Program-made: the position numbers and the translations under genes | Part shown: piece by piece, positions 45,401-56,363 of the stretch | Layout: every line of letters starts with the position of its first letter | How positions within the stretch are numbered: position 1 is the stretch's first letter | NCBI GenBank assembly: GCA_013368325.1 | Contig: JAACJK010000221.1 | Coordinates: 434,001-498,000 of the forward strand | Length of the DNA: 64,000 bases | Source: Ephemerocybe angulata | Lineage: Eukaryota > Basidiomycota > Agaricomycetes > Agaricales > Psathyrellaceae | Direction: 5' to 3' | Notes under the pieces: model-generated | Database searches by the model: none | Told to the model about the DNA's origin: nothing | What the model saw: only the letters and a program-made list of their open reading frames with translations

Positions 45401-46165
45401 AACATGGTGATACGCACATTAAGACTGATTTTCCAGATCCATCTATATGCGACGGCGAGCTGAGCAAAGATAAAAAGGCGGGGTTGATTAAAATCCTCTT
45501 ACGTATTCCGTTCAACCACAAAACCGACCCAGGCGAGTCTTCACTCCTCCATGCCTCGTACGCCCCATTCTCAAATATCCATGTACCGGTATTATGCTGG
45601 CGCTGATCCTGCAGCTGGCGATGCCTCGTGCTGAAATCGATAGTCGACAGCCATTGCAACACTTCGAAATACTTCTTATCTTGAAGCTCAGAAACACCGG
45701 CACTGTGTTCAGGGGTGAGAGATAGATTCATAAAGATAGAAGACCGACGCACTTTGTATCAATCGCAAGAGCAAACGTGAAGTCTTTCGAGTATGAGTCC
45801 ATCACCTCGAGGTAGCCTTGGAACTTTGACTCCGAGAGAGGCCACAGCATCCTTCGAAACCGGTTTGTCCATTTCTTGCCGCTCTTTTCGGTATGCTTCT
45901 GTAGATCCTCGAGTAGCCCCGAGAGTTGCTCGTTGTAACGCTGGAGAGGCCCGCCTGGACGGGCCAGATGCTTATAAGCGGCTTTCTGGTGTCGTATGCC
46001 CAAGCCCTCCAACCTCTGCGCATTCTCCTGCGCGACCTGGAGCTTGGTGCGAAGATGATCGAGAGTTGCAGGATAGTTCCGAACACTCTTCTGGTATTTG
46101 TCGATGGCCGAAGTAAGCTTCAAAGCGAAGTCGACGAAAGCGATGCAGGATGCAGCGACTTCCAT
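42487..46165 (-). CDS. NACHT-ankyrin NLR with C-terminal SHDQGW module, about 1116 aa
   Basis: Seven exons: 45753-46165, 45503-45702, 45414-45442 (29 nt), 44727-45364, 44326-44671, 42877-44269 and 42487-42818; the sum is exactly 1117 codons. The N-terminal 137 residues (MEVAASCIAFVDFALKLTSA, then long charged helices) match the fungal NACHT N-terminal/HeLo-like class. Then come VLQWLSTIDFSTRHRQ, TGTWIFENGAYEAW and the P-loop GIHGSGKS, Walker B ATIIIDALDECD, LLLSSRPEHDI and the helical region LNSTYTRILKKI to LSLSHYSVKEFLTSDWL. Ankyrin-like units follow (GTPLIIAAGQNDIAMMECLL, LCYAAFSNNVEATSFLVGNG, VLDWALQSGSIETVKLVVET, ALQQALELRTDAIIEYILS). The last about 130 residues hold a module VVFHTVSHDQGW...SHTWFEAGVV. 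Role inferred: intracellular recognition switch. No frame break or missing NTPase residue was found. Confidence 0.9.
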
Positions 46166-47016
46166 GGCTGAAAACTAAGGATGAGAGGGGGGGAAAGTAG
46201 GGAATTTGGCAGGTAAGTGTCTCCTGCATTGGCACACGTTATGTAGGTCAAGTTTTAATTTAGGTGCACCGTCAACCTGTACCCGACCTGTACCACCGCC
46301 GTTGTCCGTGATGTTGTGATTCTCATATAACAGGGCATGAGAAGAGGGGCCGTTTGAAGACGACAGATGTCAGGCCCCAGGGGACAAAACAGCGCTGCTT
46401 GATTCTCCTATGGTCGAGACTGTCTTATGCCGTGATCTGTGGAAGCGTTGATTCGTAGAGGCTAAGTTCGTTAAAGACGGTAAGCTTGGCATACCCAGAA
46501 CTTACCTCTGAATTACACCGGCACGATCATCACAACGGCTGCAGAACAAGTGAAGTAGTGAACAAACGATAAGACTTGGGACATTGAGCAAGCCTCAAGA
46601 GTAAAGGGCGCAGTCACGAATCAGCGATGTCGAACGTTCGAACCAAAGGAGTGGGGATGCCAGCAGAGCGGAATCAAAGCGCCTGAGCGCTTATGTAATT
46701 TTGCCAGCCAAGGCAACTTGGCTCAACCGGACGCTCAGTCCTTGAAAGAGTATATTGACTTCGCTACGCAGTGTGCCTACGGACACGGTACTACCATCCT
46801 GTTCTCGATAAATATATGGGCCAAAGGACCGATTTTCCCCTTATAATCCCATACCGTCCGCTTAGCGCTCGTACTCCTGAAAGTTTTAACAATAAGCGCC
46901 CATTATCAACAGAAGTCGTCACTGGGAACGTCAGTGCTATAGAGGTGAAAAGAAATGATTTTCTGTGGTATATAGTCTCACAACTCTTCGAAGTTCGAAC
47001 AACGTCCTATTGATTT
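46166..47016. other. Intergenic stretch, no gene seen
   Basis: About 850 bases, containing the upstream region of the NACHT-ankyrin gene and the 3' side of the membrane-protein gene. Only short unsupported frames. Confidence 0.4.
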
Positions 47017-47727
47017 TCATAAATTTCTCACCCAACGCCGTTCTCTCGTACAATACTTCGCAATTGTTTCAGCGACTGCAGCCTGTCCAAAGGTGACTAT
47101 AATCTCTACCACCCGCCTCGAGTGGTTCTTAACCCGATATCGCCCAGTGGCTGCAGTGACTATCGTCGACACAATGACCAAAGAACCGCACAGGATCCAC
47201 AGGAAGGCGAGGGAGCATGCGCAAACAACGGTCCACAGCGTCGCGACGATGCTATCCGCCGGATCCGGTGCGACGGATATTTTAGGTCCCTGAAAGTCTG
47301 TAACGACCACCTCCGCGTGCCTCTCGCCCACATTGAGCTCCGTGTGCCTAAGCTCGACGTCGTACAGCCGGTTCCGCCTTCCCTCCCTCCACAGGCTGAA
47401 GAGCAGGACGATGTTGAAGATCGTCGTCAATCCTGTCGCTACTGGTGTGACCCAGTACGATGATTCGACTTTCGTCGCCATCGTGAATCCAAATGCGATC
47501 CATGAAACCACAATCGACACGAACAGGAGTCGGAAAATGCGTTGGCCGTATGTGGATGTGAATGTGGGGATGGCTCTGACTGTTGACTGCAAGACGTTTA
47601 AGCGTATTGGCGGAGCGTTTGCACCGTTCGAGCCTGTGTGGGGAACTTCTAGATCGTTTTTGCTATCCTTCACGTATGCTGCTTCAGGCTGCTCGACCTT
47701 GACTGGGGGCGATTGGGGGACCAGCAT
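47017..47727 (-). CDS. Hypothetical membrane protein, 236 aa
   Basis: Intronless frame starting at ATG 47727. The N-terminal 65 residues are polar. Hydrophobic segments follow at about 66-88 (LLFVSIVVSWIAFGFTMA), 91-114 (WVTPVATGLTTIFNIVLLF) and 163-193 (TLWTVVCACSLAFLWILCGS onward, long enough for one or two passes). A polar loop of about 45 residues separates the second and third. The tail is basic (RYRVKNHSRRV, CTRERRWVR). The organisation suggests three or four membrane passes. I do not recognise the family; comparable short multi-pass proteins are common and uncharacterised in agaricomycetes. Single-exon structure is unusual here but the frame is long and free of stops. Confidence 0.6.
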   Translation of the reverse strand: MLVPQSPPVKVEQPEAAYVKDSKNDLEVPHTGSNGANAPPIRLNVLQSTVRAIPTFTSTYGQRIFRLLFVSIVVSWIAFGFTMATKVESSYWVTPVATGLTTIFNIVLLFSLWREGRRNRLYDVELRHTELNVGERHAEVVVTDFQGPKISVAPDPADSIVATLWTVVCACSLAFLWILCGSLVIVSTIVTAATGRYRVKNHSRRVVEIIVTFGQAAVAETIAKYCTRERRWVRNL

Positions 47728-48039
47728 CTTCTAACAGGGCAACGATGAGGGCAGAGGGTGTTAAGGAATTGTACGGAATCGCTTGGCGTGTTAGAGAAAG
47801 ACCCGTCGAATATAACTATGTGAGAGGAGTTGCCTAATCGCCGCCTCCCACGTCAAATGTCAGACTTGCCTCTGTTCTATAATGCAGCGATTGCTATCAC
47901 GTTGGAAAGTGTCCCCCATTCCGATAGGCGCCCATTGCCAAGCCTCACAGCAATCGAAACTGTAGTCACAATAGTGTGCAAAACGTGATCTATTCTGCAA
48001 TGTGCGGTGATATAGGAAGAAAAGATTCGGAGGAGATAA
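47728..48039. other. Intergenic stretch, no gene seen
   Basis: About 310 bases between the membrane-protein gene's start and the NMD3 stop. No feature stands out. Confidence 0.35.
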
Positions 48040-49980
48040 CTACACCTCCTGATCGATATACTCTTCCTTGAGAGTCATCTCATCGAACTCCTCCAAAAGC
48101 TCATCCAATTTGACCTCAGGGAAATCAGGCTCCTCTTCCGCATCCTCCTCCTCAACCTTATCATCAAGATCCATAGCATATTGCACCTTCTTCTTTCCAC
48201 CGCTCTTCTTCTCCTTCTCTTCCGTATCCTCGGTCATTGCGACGTCCGCAGCCTTGTACAGGTTAACCGCTGAACGAAGCTCAGGATCCTCCTCCAACTC
48301 GCGCAAGAAGATCTCGTAATCCTCCTCGACCTTCTTGTTGTCACGACCACCCATGCGACCGATAGCGCCGCGAGCAGCACTCGTCTCGCCCTCCTCACCA
48401 GCCTCCTTCGCCATCGACCTCAGCTTCCAGTTCCTGGCCTTGCTCTTCTTCCGCCTGTTCGGGTACGCCTTCTTCACCAAGATAACGTCGGGGATGCGCC
48501 CAGACGGCAGATCAGCGAACGCGTCGGAGTTGTAGTTGGCAGAGGTAAGGTGGTATCCCATCGCCGCGTCTCCAGGCTGGAGAATCGCGCCCAAGTGCGT
48601 CCGCGTGTGGAAGATCATGCTCGCCGAGCCGACACCGTCGTAGTCCATCATGATGTCGTCCCCATCGTCCTTCTTCGTCGAGCGGAACGCTCCAGAAACG
48701 GCCACCTGCGCGTCGGCCATAACCCATTTGCCCTTCTGTCGCTGGAAGTCGGGCTCGATGTCGAGGATCGTGAACTCGACGAGGTCCGTTACGGATGCGA
48801 GAGCGTCGAAAGGCGATCGCCAGTATACTGTTGGTGGGATTTCGCAAACCTGGAGGGTGGCGGGATCGAGGAGCTGGAGGGAGTTGCCGACGCGGGTGCA
48901 CACAGTCAAGGGACTGATGTTAGAGAGACCGCGAGCCTGCTTGAGCGGGATGCAGACAAGATCGTCCTTGCAAATGGGGACGATCTCGACGGAGTATGAG
49001 TACTTGAAGTTGGCGGTGCTGGCATGGATATCGGATGAAATGAGCTGTTCTGAGGATTTCGATCTAAACGTGCGGGTCAGCAAGGTCATATAGACAGGGA
49101 GAACGGATGTGCGTACTTTGTAGGGACGACGCCAGCCAAGAACTCAACCATCTTCAGGGCATGGGATCTACTGCTATAGAAGAAGTCGAGACCATCCTTG
49201 ACTTCCTTAATCGATATTGTGTCTTTTTGCGCGTTGTGCTTGATGATCAACTGCTCGAGGTACAGGAACGTCCGCTTATGGGGGACTTTTTGACGGACTT
49301 GGACGAGGGCTTTCCAGGTGTTTTTGGCAGCCAATCTTGCACAATCCGGGCACTGTCCGTGCTGAACGAGGTATTCGATCTCAAATGTTTGCTCGAGGAT
49401 AGTATTCGTCAAGACCTTTCGTTTTTAAGAAGATCAGACAAGTACGCATAATGTTATGTAGAAGGCGCACCTCTTTTTGAATCGTCATCGCAACCTTCAG
49501 CCTCTTCGAATGGGGCTCCGTCCAGATAAACCGGGCATCGGTGAGCCGTACTTTCGAAAGGCCCTTCAGTTTCTTCAGACAGATGGCGAGTAGCTCAGAC
49601 GATTCGGGTTTAGCGAGTGTCCATGCAGTTGGGGGCGACAAAAAGCGTTCACAGTTTCTGCAGAACGCGACGGATGCTGCAAGAGTGCTCATGTCAGTTT
49701 TCTCCCATTCTCTCCCAAACCGGTTGAGCACGCACCTTGTTTAGGGATTCCTTCCGTGATATCGATGCTATTGAGATTTTAGTTGAGTAGGCAACCCAAA
49801 GGCAAGGGATACCCACGTATTTCTCAAGCAAGCAACGCAAAGATTGGCAGAATTGGGCACAATCGGTGTACCTATCGAAATGCTGCATAAGAACCGATCG
49901 TATTCTTCCTTAGTCAACACAAACTCACCGCAATCGGCACAGAGAACTCTCAACACAGCGGGCCCGGGCGTGAAATCCAT
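48040..49980 (-). CDS. NMD3: 60S ribosomal export protein NMD3, 574 aa
   Basis: Adaptor that binds the pre-60S subunit and links it to the exportin CRM1 for passage from nucleus to cytoplasm. Five exons: 49817-49980, 49736-49767 (32 nt), 49471-49676, 49117-49415 and 48040-49063. The four CxxC pairs of the N-terminal zinc modules are all present (CADC, CVAC, CRNC, CPDC). Characteristic blocks follow: LSKVRLTDARFIWTEPHSKR, VAMTIQKEVL, VQVRQKVPHKRTFLYLEQLI, DGLDFFYSSRSHA, NFKYSYSVEIVPICKDDLVC, LLDPATLQV and YLVKKAYPN-like VILVKKAYPNRRKKSK. The acidic Leu-rich C-terminus (LDELLEEFDEMTL) has the look of the leucine-rich nuclear export signal. The ATG at 49980 is the only one that keeps the first zinc pair. 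Confidence 0.95.
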
Positions 49981-50360
49981 TGTTGGGATGGTAAATGAGG
50001 GAGGAGGAGGGAATAGAGCTCGTTAAAGAGCGTTAGTGGCCTTCTAAAAGGTCGGTTAAAAGATTTAGTCAGCCCGTTACAGAGATTAATGAGCAGACCA
50101 AGTCGCGGCACCGCGATCAAATGAATCAGAGATAAAAAATAGTCCCACGTGTGGGTATCAGATAAGATAAGATTGTCTACAGTGCTGAAGGAAGGAATCA
50201 ACCTCGCGTGACGTCATGTAAGTATCAGCGGTCAGTAACATACTAGCAATGGCAGAATGGGGCCGCGTCGAGCGTCAGACTGAGACAGAGACAGTGGAGC
50301 AAGCTGTGAAGCTCAAACACTGGCAACCCTGGCGCTTGCTCTCGACCACCTCCTTCTCCA
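49981..50360. promoter_or_regulatory. Bidirectional promoter region between NMD3 and the RING gene
   Basis: The start codons of the two divergent genes are 380 bases apart, so the interval must contain both promoters. There is no obvious TATA box. Shared regulation is possible but is inferred from layout alone. Confidence 0.4.
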
Positions 50361-51245
50361 ATGCCAGCCCAAAAATTCCTGTGTAACATCTGCATGAAAT
50401 ACTACGAGCTACATCAATTACTGTTCCTATCGAACGGTGACTGCGGTACGTACGACCACTATCCTTTCTCTGGCAAAAAGGAAAACTGAACGACGACCAA
50501 TAGGGCACGGGTTCTGCAAGACCTGCACCGAGCAAAGGCAAACACCAACGTGCGCTTTATGTGACACACCGTACGGAGATCTACCGCCTCGTCGTCTATA
50601 TTTAGATCCCGTCGAGGACACACCGGAGGAGCGTGCGAGGCGTCTCACAGCCGACAAGAGCGCTTTCTTAGTAGAACCTAATCTGAAGAACTTGAAGAAT
50701 CTTCGGCAAAGCCTGCGCGATGCTGAGCATGACAGTGGTGAAGGAATGAGTGACGACTCCGTAAGTCACTGACATCTGCATATATCAGCATGTACACAAG
50801 CTGACTGTCTAGTGCACGTTTACAGAAGGAAGAGTTCCGTAAGGCAACCAGGATATTGGAAACTGGGGCCAAGTTGCTCAGCCTCAGGGTGGAGCTGGGA
50901 GGAGGAAGACGGGTAAATAACGGGAGCTCCCAGCTCAAAAAGATGAACAGTGACGACACGGATGAGCTCCAGGCCCGTCTGCAATCGCTACAATCCCAAG
51001 TCGACGAAATGCCATCTCAAATCGCCGAATTGCGATCTCGAAAGGCCGAATTGCGATCTCAAATCGCCGAAATTCGAAGCCAGAGCCAGGCTTTGCGGGA
51101 GCAGCGCAAAATTGAGGCGATGATGCAGGGGGCACCGGGAGATTTGGGCGAGGTAAGGAAGCAGGAATGTGCAGAAGCGAGAAAGACGTTGGCTGCGGTC
51201 GACGAGGAGGATTTTAATTTGGGGCGTGGCACACTGTACATGTGA
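50361..51245 (+). CDS. RING-finger protein with C-terminal heptad coiled coil, 253 aa
   Basis: Three exons: 50361-50445, 50504-50760 and about 50826-51245. The N-terminus is a C3HC4 RING (LCNICMKYYE, GDCGHGFCKTCTEQRQ, TCALCDTPYG), so it is probably a ubiquitin or SUMO E3 ligase. A linker of about 90 residues leads into a long coiled coil, including seven-residue units SQIAELR, SRKAELR, SQIAEIR and SQSQALR encoded by near-identical 21-nt repeats. RING plus long coiled coil is the layout of several families, including the meiotic HEI10/ZIP3 group, but no sequence feature here is specific for that. No leader or membrane segment. Its start lies 380 bases from, and divergent to, NMD3. Confidence 0.78.
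51009..51092 (+). repeat. Tandem 21-nt repeat encoding coiled-coil heptads
   Basis: About four copies of a 21-nt unit (atctcaaatcgccgaattgc plus one base) in frame, differing by a few substitutions, each encoding one heptad S-x-x-A-E-L-R of the RING protein's coiled coil. Confidence 0.8.
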
Positions 51246-51379
51246 AGGACAACACGGTATCGTCAATTAATAGCAATTCCTGTCTTTCCAAAATTCGCCT
51301 CTATAGGTCGGTTCAAGGAGGCTCAGCCTTGAGCTGACCTCCATCATATACCCCTTACGGTCGATCCAATATTTCACTC

Positions 51380-52690
51380 TCGGGTCCTGACGGCCGTGTC
51401 ATTCAAGGATTCATCTACATTGCGCCCAAGTTGAAGTATAAAACTTGCATTGTTCCACGGAGCCTGACCTGAGTACTTTGCACTTTGCATAGCTGAGCAG
51501 ACTAATGAGGAGGAAAGAGCACACGGATCGCCCATACGGAGTACGAAAGGCTGGCTCCCATCCTTTGGCCACATATGGTTGACTCAGATCTTTGTGCCCC
51601 AGACGATTTCGTAGAACACCATCGGTACCCTAACTGGGTGGGTCGAGGGACAAGTGCTATTTCGGAAGAAGATTCCGTCAGGTCGAACGTCTCCCTCCAT
51701 GAAGGCCATATGGCTCTGTCAGGTTTGCTTTGTGAATCTTTCGTGCTAGTATTTCAATGTCCCCCACTTACCTTATGATCAGGCGAATCAAGGTTCTTCG
51801 CATCCCAGTATCTATCGAAAAAACCAAAACCTCGTAAGTTATCGTATGTCGTCCTGTTAACGAAGATGACTCACGAAGGGAAGAAGATATTGCTCCTGAT
51901 ACCACCGTTGCAGGCGCGATTGGGCAACGCGAATGAATCGACTGGCGATCCTGGCCCAGCGAATGGCGGGTTTGACGGATTGTACAGACCAAAAGTGTCC
52001 CAGCATCGGAATGTCAGGGCCCACGATTCACGAACGAATATCGTAGTAGCCGCACTTCTCAGAGCGTATCATGGATCCGATCATCCAGAAGCCCTGTGAA
52101 TACAAGCTTCAGTGTGTACGGAGTGGACGTGAGTCGGTTGACAATCACGCATCCTGGTGCAAGTAGTCACCTTTTCGTAGACCGGAGGACTGAAGTAGTA
52201 CACAGTCAACCCGCCATTGGGGCTCCCCGTGAAATGATTTGGAATCTGGGGAACCCTCATGAAGCTGCCATTCTCGTGTTTAAAGTACATGACGGCTGAC
52301 CAGTAGTTGAATTTGTCTTCTTTGAAGCGGCAAGTGGTGCTTGAAGTTGCGAGGTTAGGAATGTCAAGGCTTGGACCCATGGTGAGGTTGAAGGCGTTCT
52401 AGAGTTGCTTTGAGTGCCCCTGATATTGCGCATGAGCTCAGCGAAGTACCCCGCCAACTATTTGATGGACGTGGGGCGAGACTTGCCCCGGGGTTACGAG
52501 TCTGCGAGAAAGAACCTTGAATAGCTAACGTCAAGAAAGGCAGCTGAACGTACGGATCGAAACGCTCTGTGACGAGCTGAGAGCAGGGAAAGCGAAGCAA
52601 GCTCTGCGACGCCAAAAACGCCAACGACTAAGGCATGCCAGAACATCCTGTTTGTAGGATGAATATGCCGATCGACTTCTTTCCCGGCAG
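51380..52690 (-). pseudogene. DUF1996 family secreted protein, disrupted
   Basis: Successive minus-strand segments follow the DUF1996 pattern: a leader-like MFWHALVVGVFGVAEL, then LLRFPCSQLVTERFDP, LVTPGQVSPHVHQIVGG, NAFNLTMGPSLDIPNLATSS, TTCRFKEDKFNYWSAVMYF, FMRVPQIPNHFTGSPNGG, WALTFRCWDTFGLYNPSNPP, RACNGGIRSNIFFPS, WDAKNLDSPDHK, SHMAFMEGDVRPDG, CPSTHPVRVPMVFYEIVWGT and WPKDGSQPFVLRMGDP. Four to six introns can be placed. Lesions: a frame change between leader and core (about 52620), a second at the GFWMIGS/YALRSAATT junction (about 52070), replacement of the Cys in the conserved CWDG block by Tyr, and an in-frame TGA (about 51580) before the final conserved block. Intact members are secreted fungal proteins often seen with carbohydrate-active enzymes; function unknown. 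Confidence 0.8.
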
Positions 52691-52914
52691 CGAAGAGTAA
52701 AGCACAATGGCGGCACTAGCCCAATGAAACAAGTTGCTTAAATTCGCGGACCTCAAACCGCGGACCTCGAACCTCGAACCTCAGGCTCGCGAATCTACGT
52801 TCCAGTCGGTCGGTGTCCTCTGGAAAAGGGTATCACAGGGAGATTACTAGTGAGAGCCTAAGCAAAAGGTATTGTAAAAGGTTCGCAGAAAGCAAGTATA
52901 ATAAGTCGTTTCGA

Positions 52915-55900
52915 TCAGTGTTCTATTGTCCCGACAACTCCAGGAGGCGGCCGCGGCCGGCTTGGATGACGGGCAAGTACCTGCCCCGTTGACTGAGCCT
53001 GGATACTCGAGATCCGCGTCAACTCGTCCGGCTTGACGTGGATCTTCCCACCAAGATGAAACCTCCTCATCGTCCGCCTGAGGAAAGTCATCCGGTTGGA
53101 GTACAGCGATTCGTGTACGGACTGAACACGAGAAAGGACTCGTTCGACGGGGGCTGGGGGGCCCGCAGCAGCGATTGCGGCAGCCTGAACCCGACGACGC
53201 TGACGCTCGTGAATCATCTTAATAACCGTAGCCCTCATCGCGAATTTGATTAAGTCCAGAGGGAAGAACCAACAGATATTCTGATTTTAAAATCAGCAAG
53301 GGGCGAGAGGAGAAAGCATAGGTATACGTACCCAGACCCAAACGATTCCAATCCACCCTCCGGAGATAACATGGACGTCCGTGAAGCCCCAGTTTCCGTA
53401 GGCCGCGATGATAGAGGAAACAAGCTGCGCGATGCCAAAGGCTCCCATTAGAGCGAAGGACGGCCTCTCCATGAAGAAGAATCCATGGGAACGAGTCACG
53501 AAGATAAGCGCCTGAGAGATAATAGCAACCTGCAGATATGTAATCATATGAAGCTGAGGATCGTTCTTGTCTATGAGCCTTCCACCGGGGTTTCGAGCGG
53601 GGTTTGACAACGCGACTTCGAATGTGCGTTCGAACCAGTTTGTTTCCACGATCACAACAACGAGGGTGATACTAGAACATAATCGATAATCAGCCACCAT
53701 AATCGACGAACGAAGTGAAACTGAACCAGTACTCACGTAGACATCGTGAGGTAAATACCGTACGCAATGGCATATGCAAAAATCTCCGTCAAGTTCCAAG
53801 AATCAGGTTCGTTTGAGGGAAGCACACGATCCAGAGAGAGCGTCAGGATAGTCCCGTCATTGAGTAGGGCAACGACTAGGATCATGAACGGCGGGAAGTC
53901 AAACTTGTAAGTGAAAGCGAGGATTGCAAAGCAGACGACGACACGGATAGTGACCGCACACGCGTATATCGAGTAATTGCGCATACGCTGGAAGATGACA
54001 CGGGACTGGCGGATGGCGTGGACTATTGTAGACAGACCAGGCTCCGTCAGGACGATATCGGCAGCTCCTCTCGCAGCGTCCGTCGCACCCTCGACGGCGA
54101 TACCGACATTGGCACGGGACAAAGCAGGTGCGTCGTTCGCACCGTCCCCAGTCATCGCGACCAGATGTCCCAATCCTTGAAGACGCCTGACAATATCGTA
54201 CTTGTGTTCCGGGAAGACTCCCGCAAAGCCATCGGCGTCAAGGATCATCTGGTCGAGGTTGTTGAATCTGCTACCGGGCTCCGGACCTTCCTTGAGCACT
54301 TTAGCAGGATACATATGGTCTCCAAGTCCAAGGCGGCGTCCAGTCTCCTTTGCGATGGCCAGTTGGTCTCCCGTAACCATCTTGACTTTGACTCCTAGAG
54401 ACTGAGCCTCGTCGATCGTGGCCTTGGTGTCATCGCGAGGAGGGTCGAAGATAGAGAGGAGGCCAATGAGCTCAAATCCGTTCCCTTCAGCGTCGGGCTG
54501 CTCCCCATAGACTTCCTCGTATGCGACTGCCAATGCTCGAAGCCCACGTCTCGCATAGTCCTCTACGTCCGCCTCCAGTTGTTCCTCAAGTTCCTCGGTC
54601 TTGTTGCGTGTACATAGCTCAATGATGATGCCCGTCATGCCCTTGGTGACTCGCTTGATCTTCCCGCTAGACTCTTCGCGATAGGTTATCTCGGTACGCT
54701 TGTCGACAGGGTTGAAAGGCTTGAAGTCCAGGAGCTTGATACCGGCACGGGCACGAGCGGGGTCACCGAGGGCACTGATCGTGGCGAGGTCGATGGCGTC
54801 CTGATTCTCCGTTCGCGATGCGTACGCAGCGAAAAGGATGACGTCCTCCGCGGAATAGGGGCCATATGTCTTGATCGTGTTGCGATCGATGGTGAGCTTG
54901 TTGGTGGTGAGGGTGCCAGTCTTGTCGGAGCAGAGGATCGTGACACCAGCCAACTCTTCGATAGCGGTGATACGGGTAACGATAGCTTTGTATTTTGCCA
55001 ACTGCGTTGCACCAACAGCGAGGGTGACCGACAGCACGGTGGGCATAGCGATTGGGATACCACCGATCAAGAGCACGAGGATGTTGTTGAGACCACGACG
55101 ATATCGATAGCGGAAGCCAGCATAGAGACAAAAGATCTCGGCGAGGACGAATATTCCTATCGTGACAAGGCAAAATGAGCCGATCTTAGCAAGAATCTTC
55201 TGGAGATGGCCTGTCGTCTCGTCGTCCTGGCCAACGAGGGATGCAGCGCGACCGAAGAACGTATTTGGACCAGTGGATATAACGATGCCTTCAGCTTCTC
55301 CTTGTTTGCAAGTCGAGCCTCTGCGGTAATGTCAGTCACAGTCGAAGTGGAAGATCATAGACCTACGAGAAGCACTCGTCACCAGCTTTCTTGTTTTGAG
55401 GGAGCGATTCGCCTGTGAGCGCGGCCTGGTCAATCGAAACGTTGATGGCTTCGAAAAGGCGACAGTCAGCAGGGACGATGTCCCCAATCTTGAACGATAT
55501 TATATCTCCAGGAACAAGGTACGCCGATTCAATCTCCAGCCATTGCCCATCTCGTTTGCACTTCGCCTTGGGGGCGAGCGACTCCATCAGAGCTCTGACA
55601 GCATTCCCAGCATTCCTCTCCTCGTAGAATCCGATAGCCGAGTTCGCGAACAACAATGATACGATACCAACGAAATCCTCCCAATCTGGGGGTGCCCCTT
55701 GACCATTGGACAGGACGATGGCGACGAGGGCGGCGGCTTCCATGACCCATGACAGTGGGTTCCACATGAAGCTCAGAAACTGTCGGGACGAGTCAGAATT
55801 GAGTTCATCTAGAAGGGAAAGGCAACGCACTTGCAAGATGGGGTTCTGCTGAGTGTCCTCAAGCTTGTTAGGGCCGAAGATCTCGAGGCGCCTAGCTGCC

Positions 55901-56363
55901 TCTTCATGCGTTAATCCGTCCTCGCTAGATTGAAGGAGCTGGAAGACGTCCTCGATAACGATCGTTTCCAAGTCGACCTTTTCTTTGTCGTACAAGTCTT
56001 CAGCCGTGAGTTGGATCTAACAAGAACGATGCGTTGTCAGCCAGCACGTTCTGCTATGGGGCGACATTGCCAGTGGCGGCTTACGGTGCCCATATCCACT
56101 TTGGCGTCTAAGGGAAGGGGCCTCAATATAACAGACGGAACTATATTGAAAGTTCACGTACGGGTTGGCTTCTCCTCTTCGTGCCCAAATTCTTTATACT
56201 CTCGTTTCTTCTTTTCTTGTCCTGATGGCGTCTCGCTGGTGGTCCTGGCATTCTGGGGAACTTCTAAGTGTCCGCTCGAGGCAGCAGCCGCAGGCGCAGA
56301 TGAACTGCCTTCGGGCGGTGGGTCGCCACCCCCAGGCTTTTCCGTCGGGTTTGTAGTACTCAT
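52915..56363 (-). CDS. PMA1: Plasma-membrane H+-ATPase PMA1 (P-type, class IIIA), 1037 aa
   Basis: ATP-driven proton pump that sets the membrane potential used for nutrient uptake. Seven exons: 56162-56363, 56085-56107 (23 nt), 55831-56016, 55367-55779, 53737-55320, 53332-53671 and 52915-53280, totalling exactly 1038 codons. Key motifs: [20 protein letters not shown] (M1-M2), [20 protein letters not shown], the dephosphorylation loop [26 protein letters not shown] (M4), the phosphorylation site [43 protein letters not shown], and [16 protein letters not shown] in M6 with the aspartate of the proton path. The N-terminus is a Pro/Ser/Glu-rich cytosolic tail. The C-terminus is a basic regulatory tail ([24 protein letters not shown]), where kinase-dependent activation occurs in other fungi. 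No damaged residue found. Confidence 0.96.
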
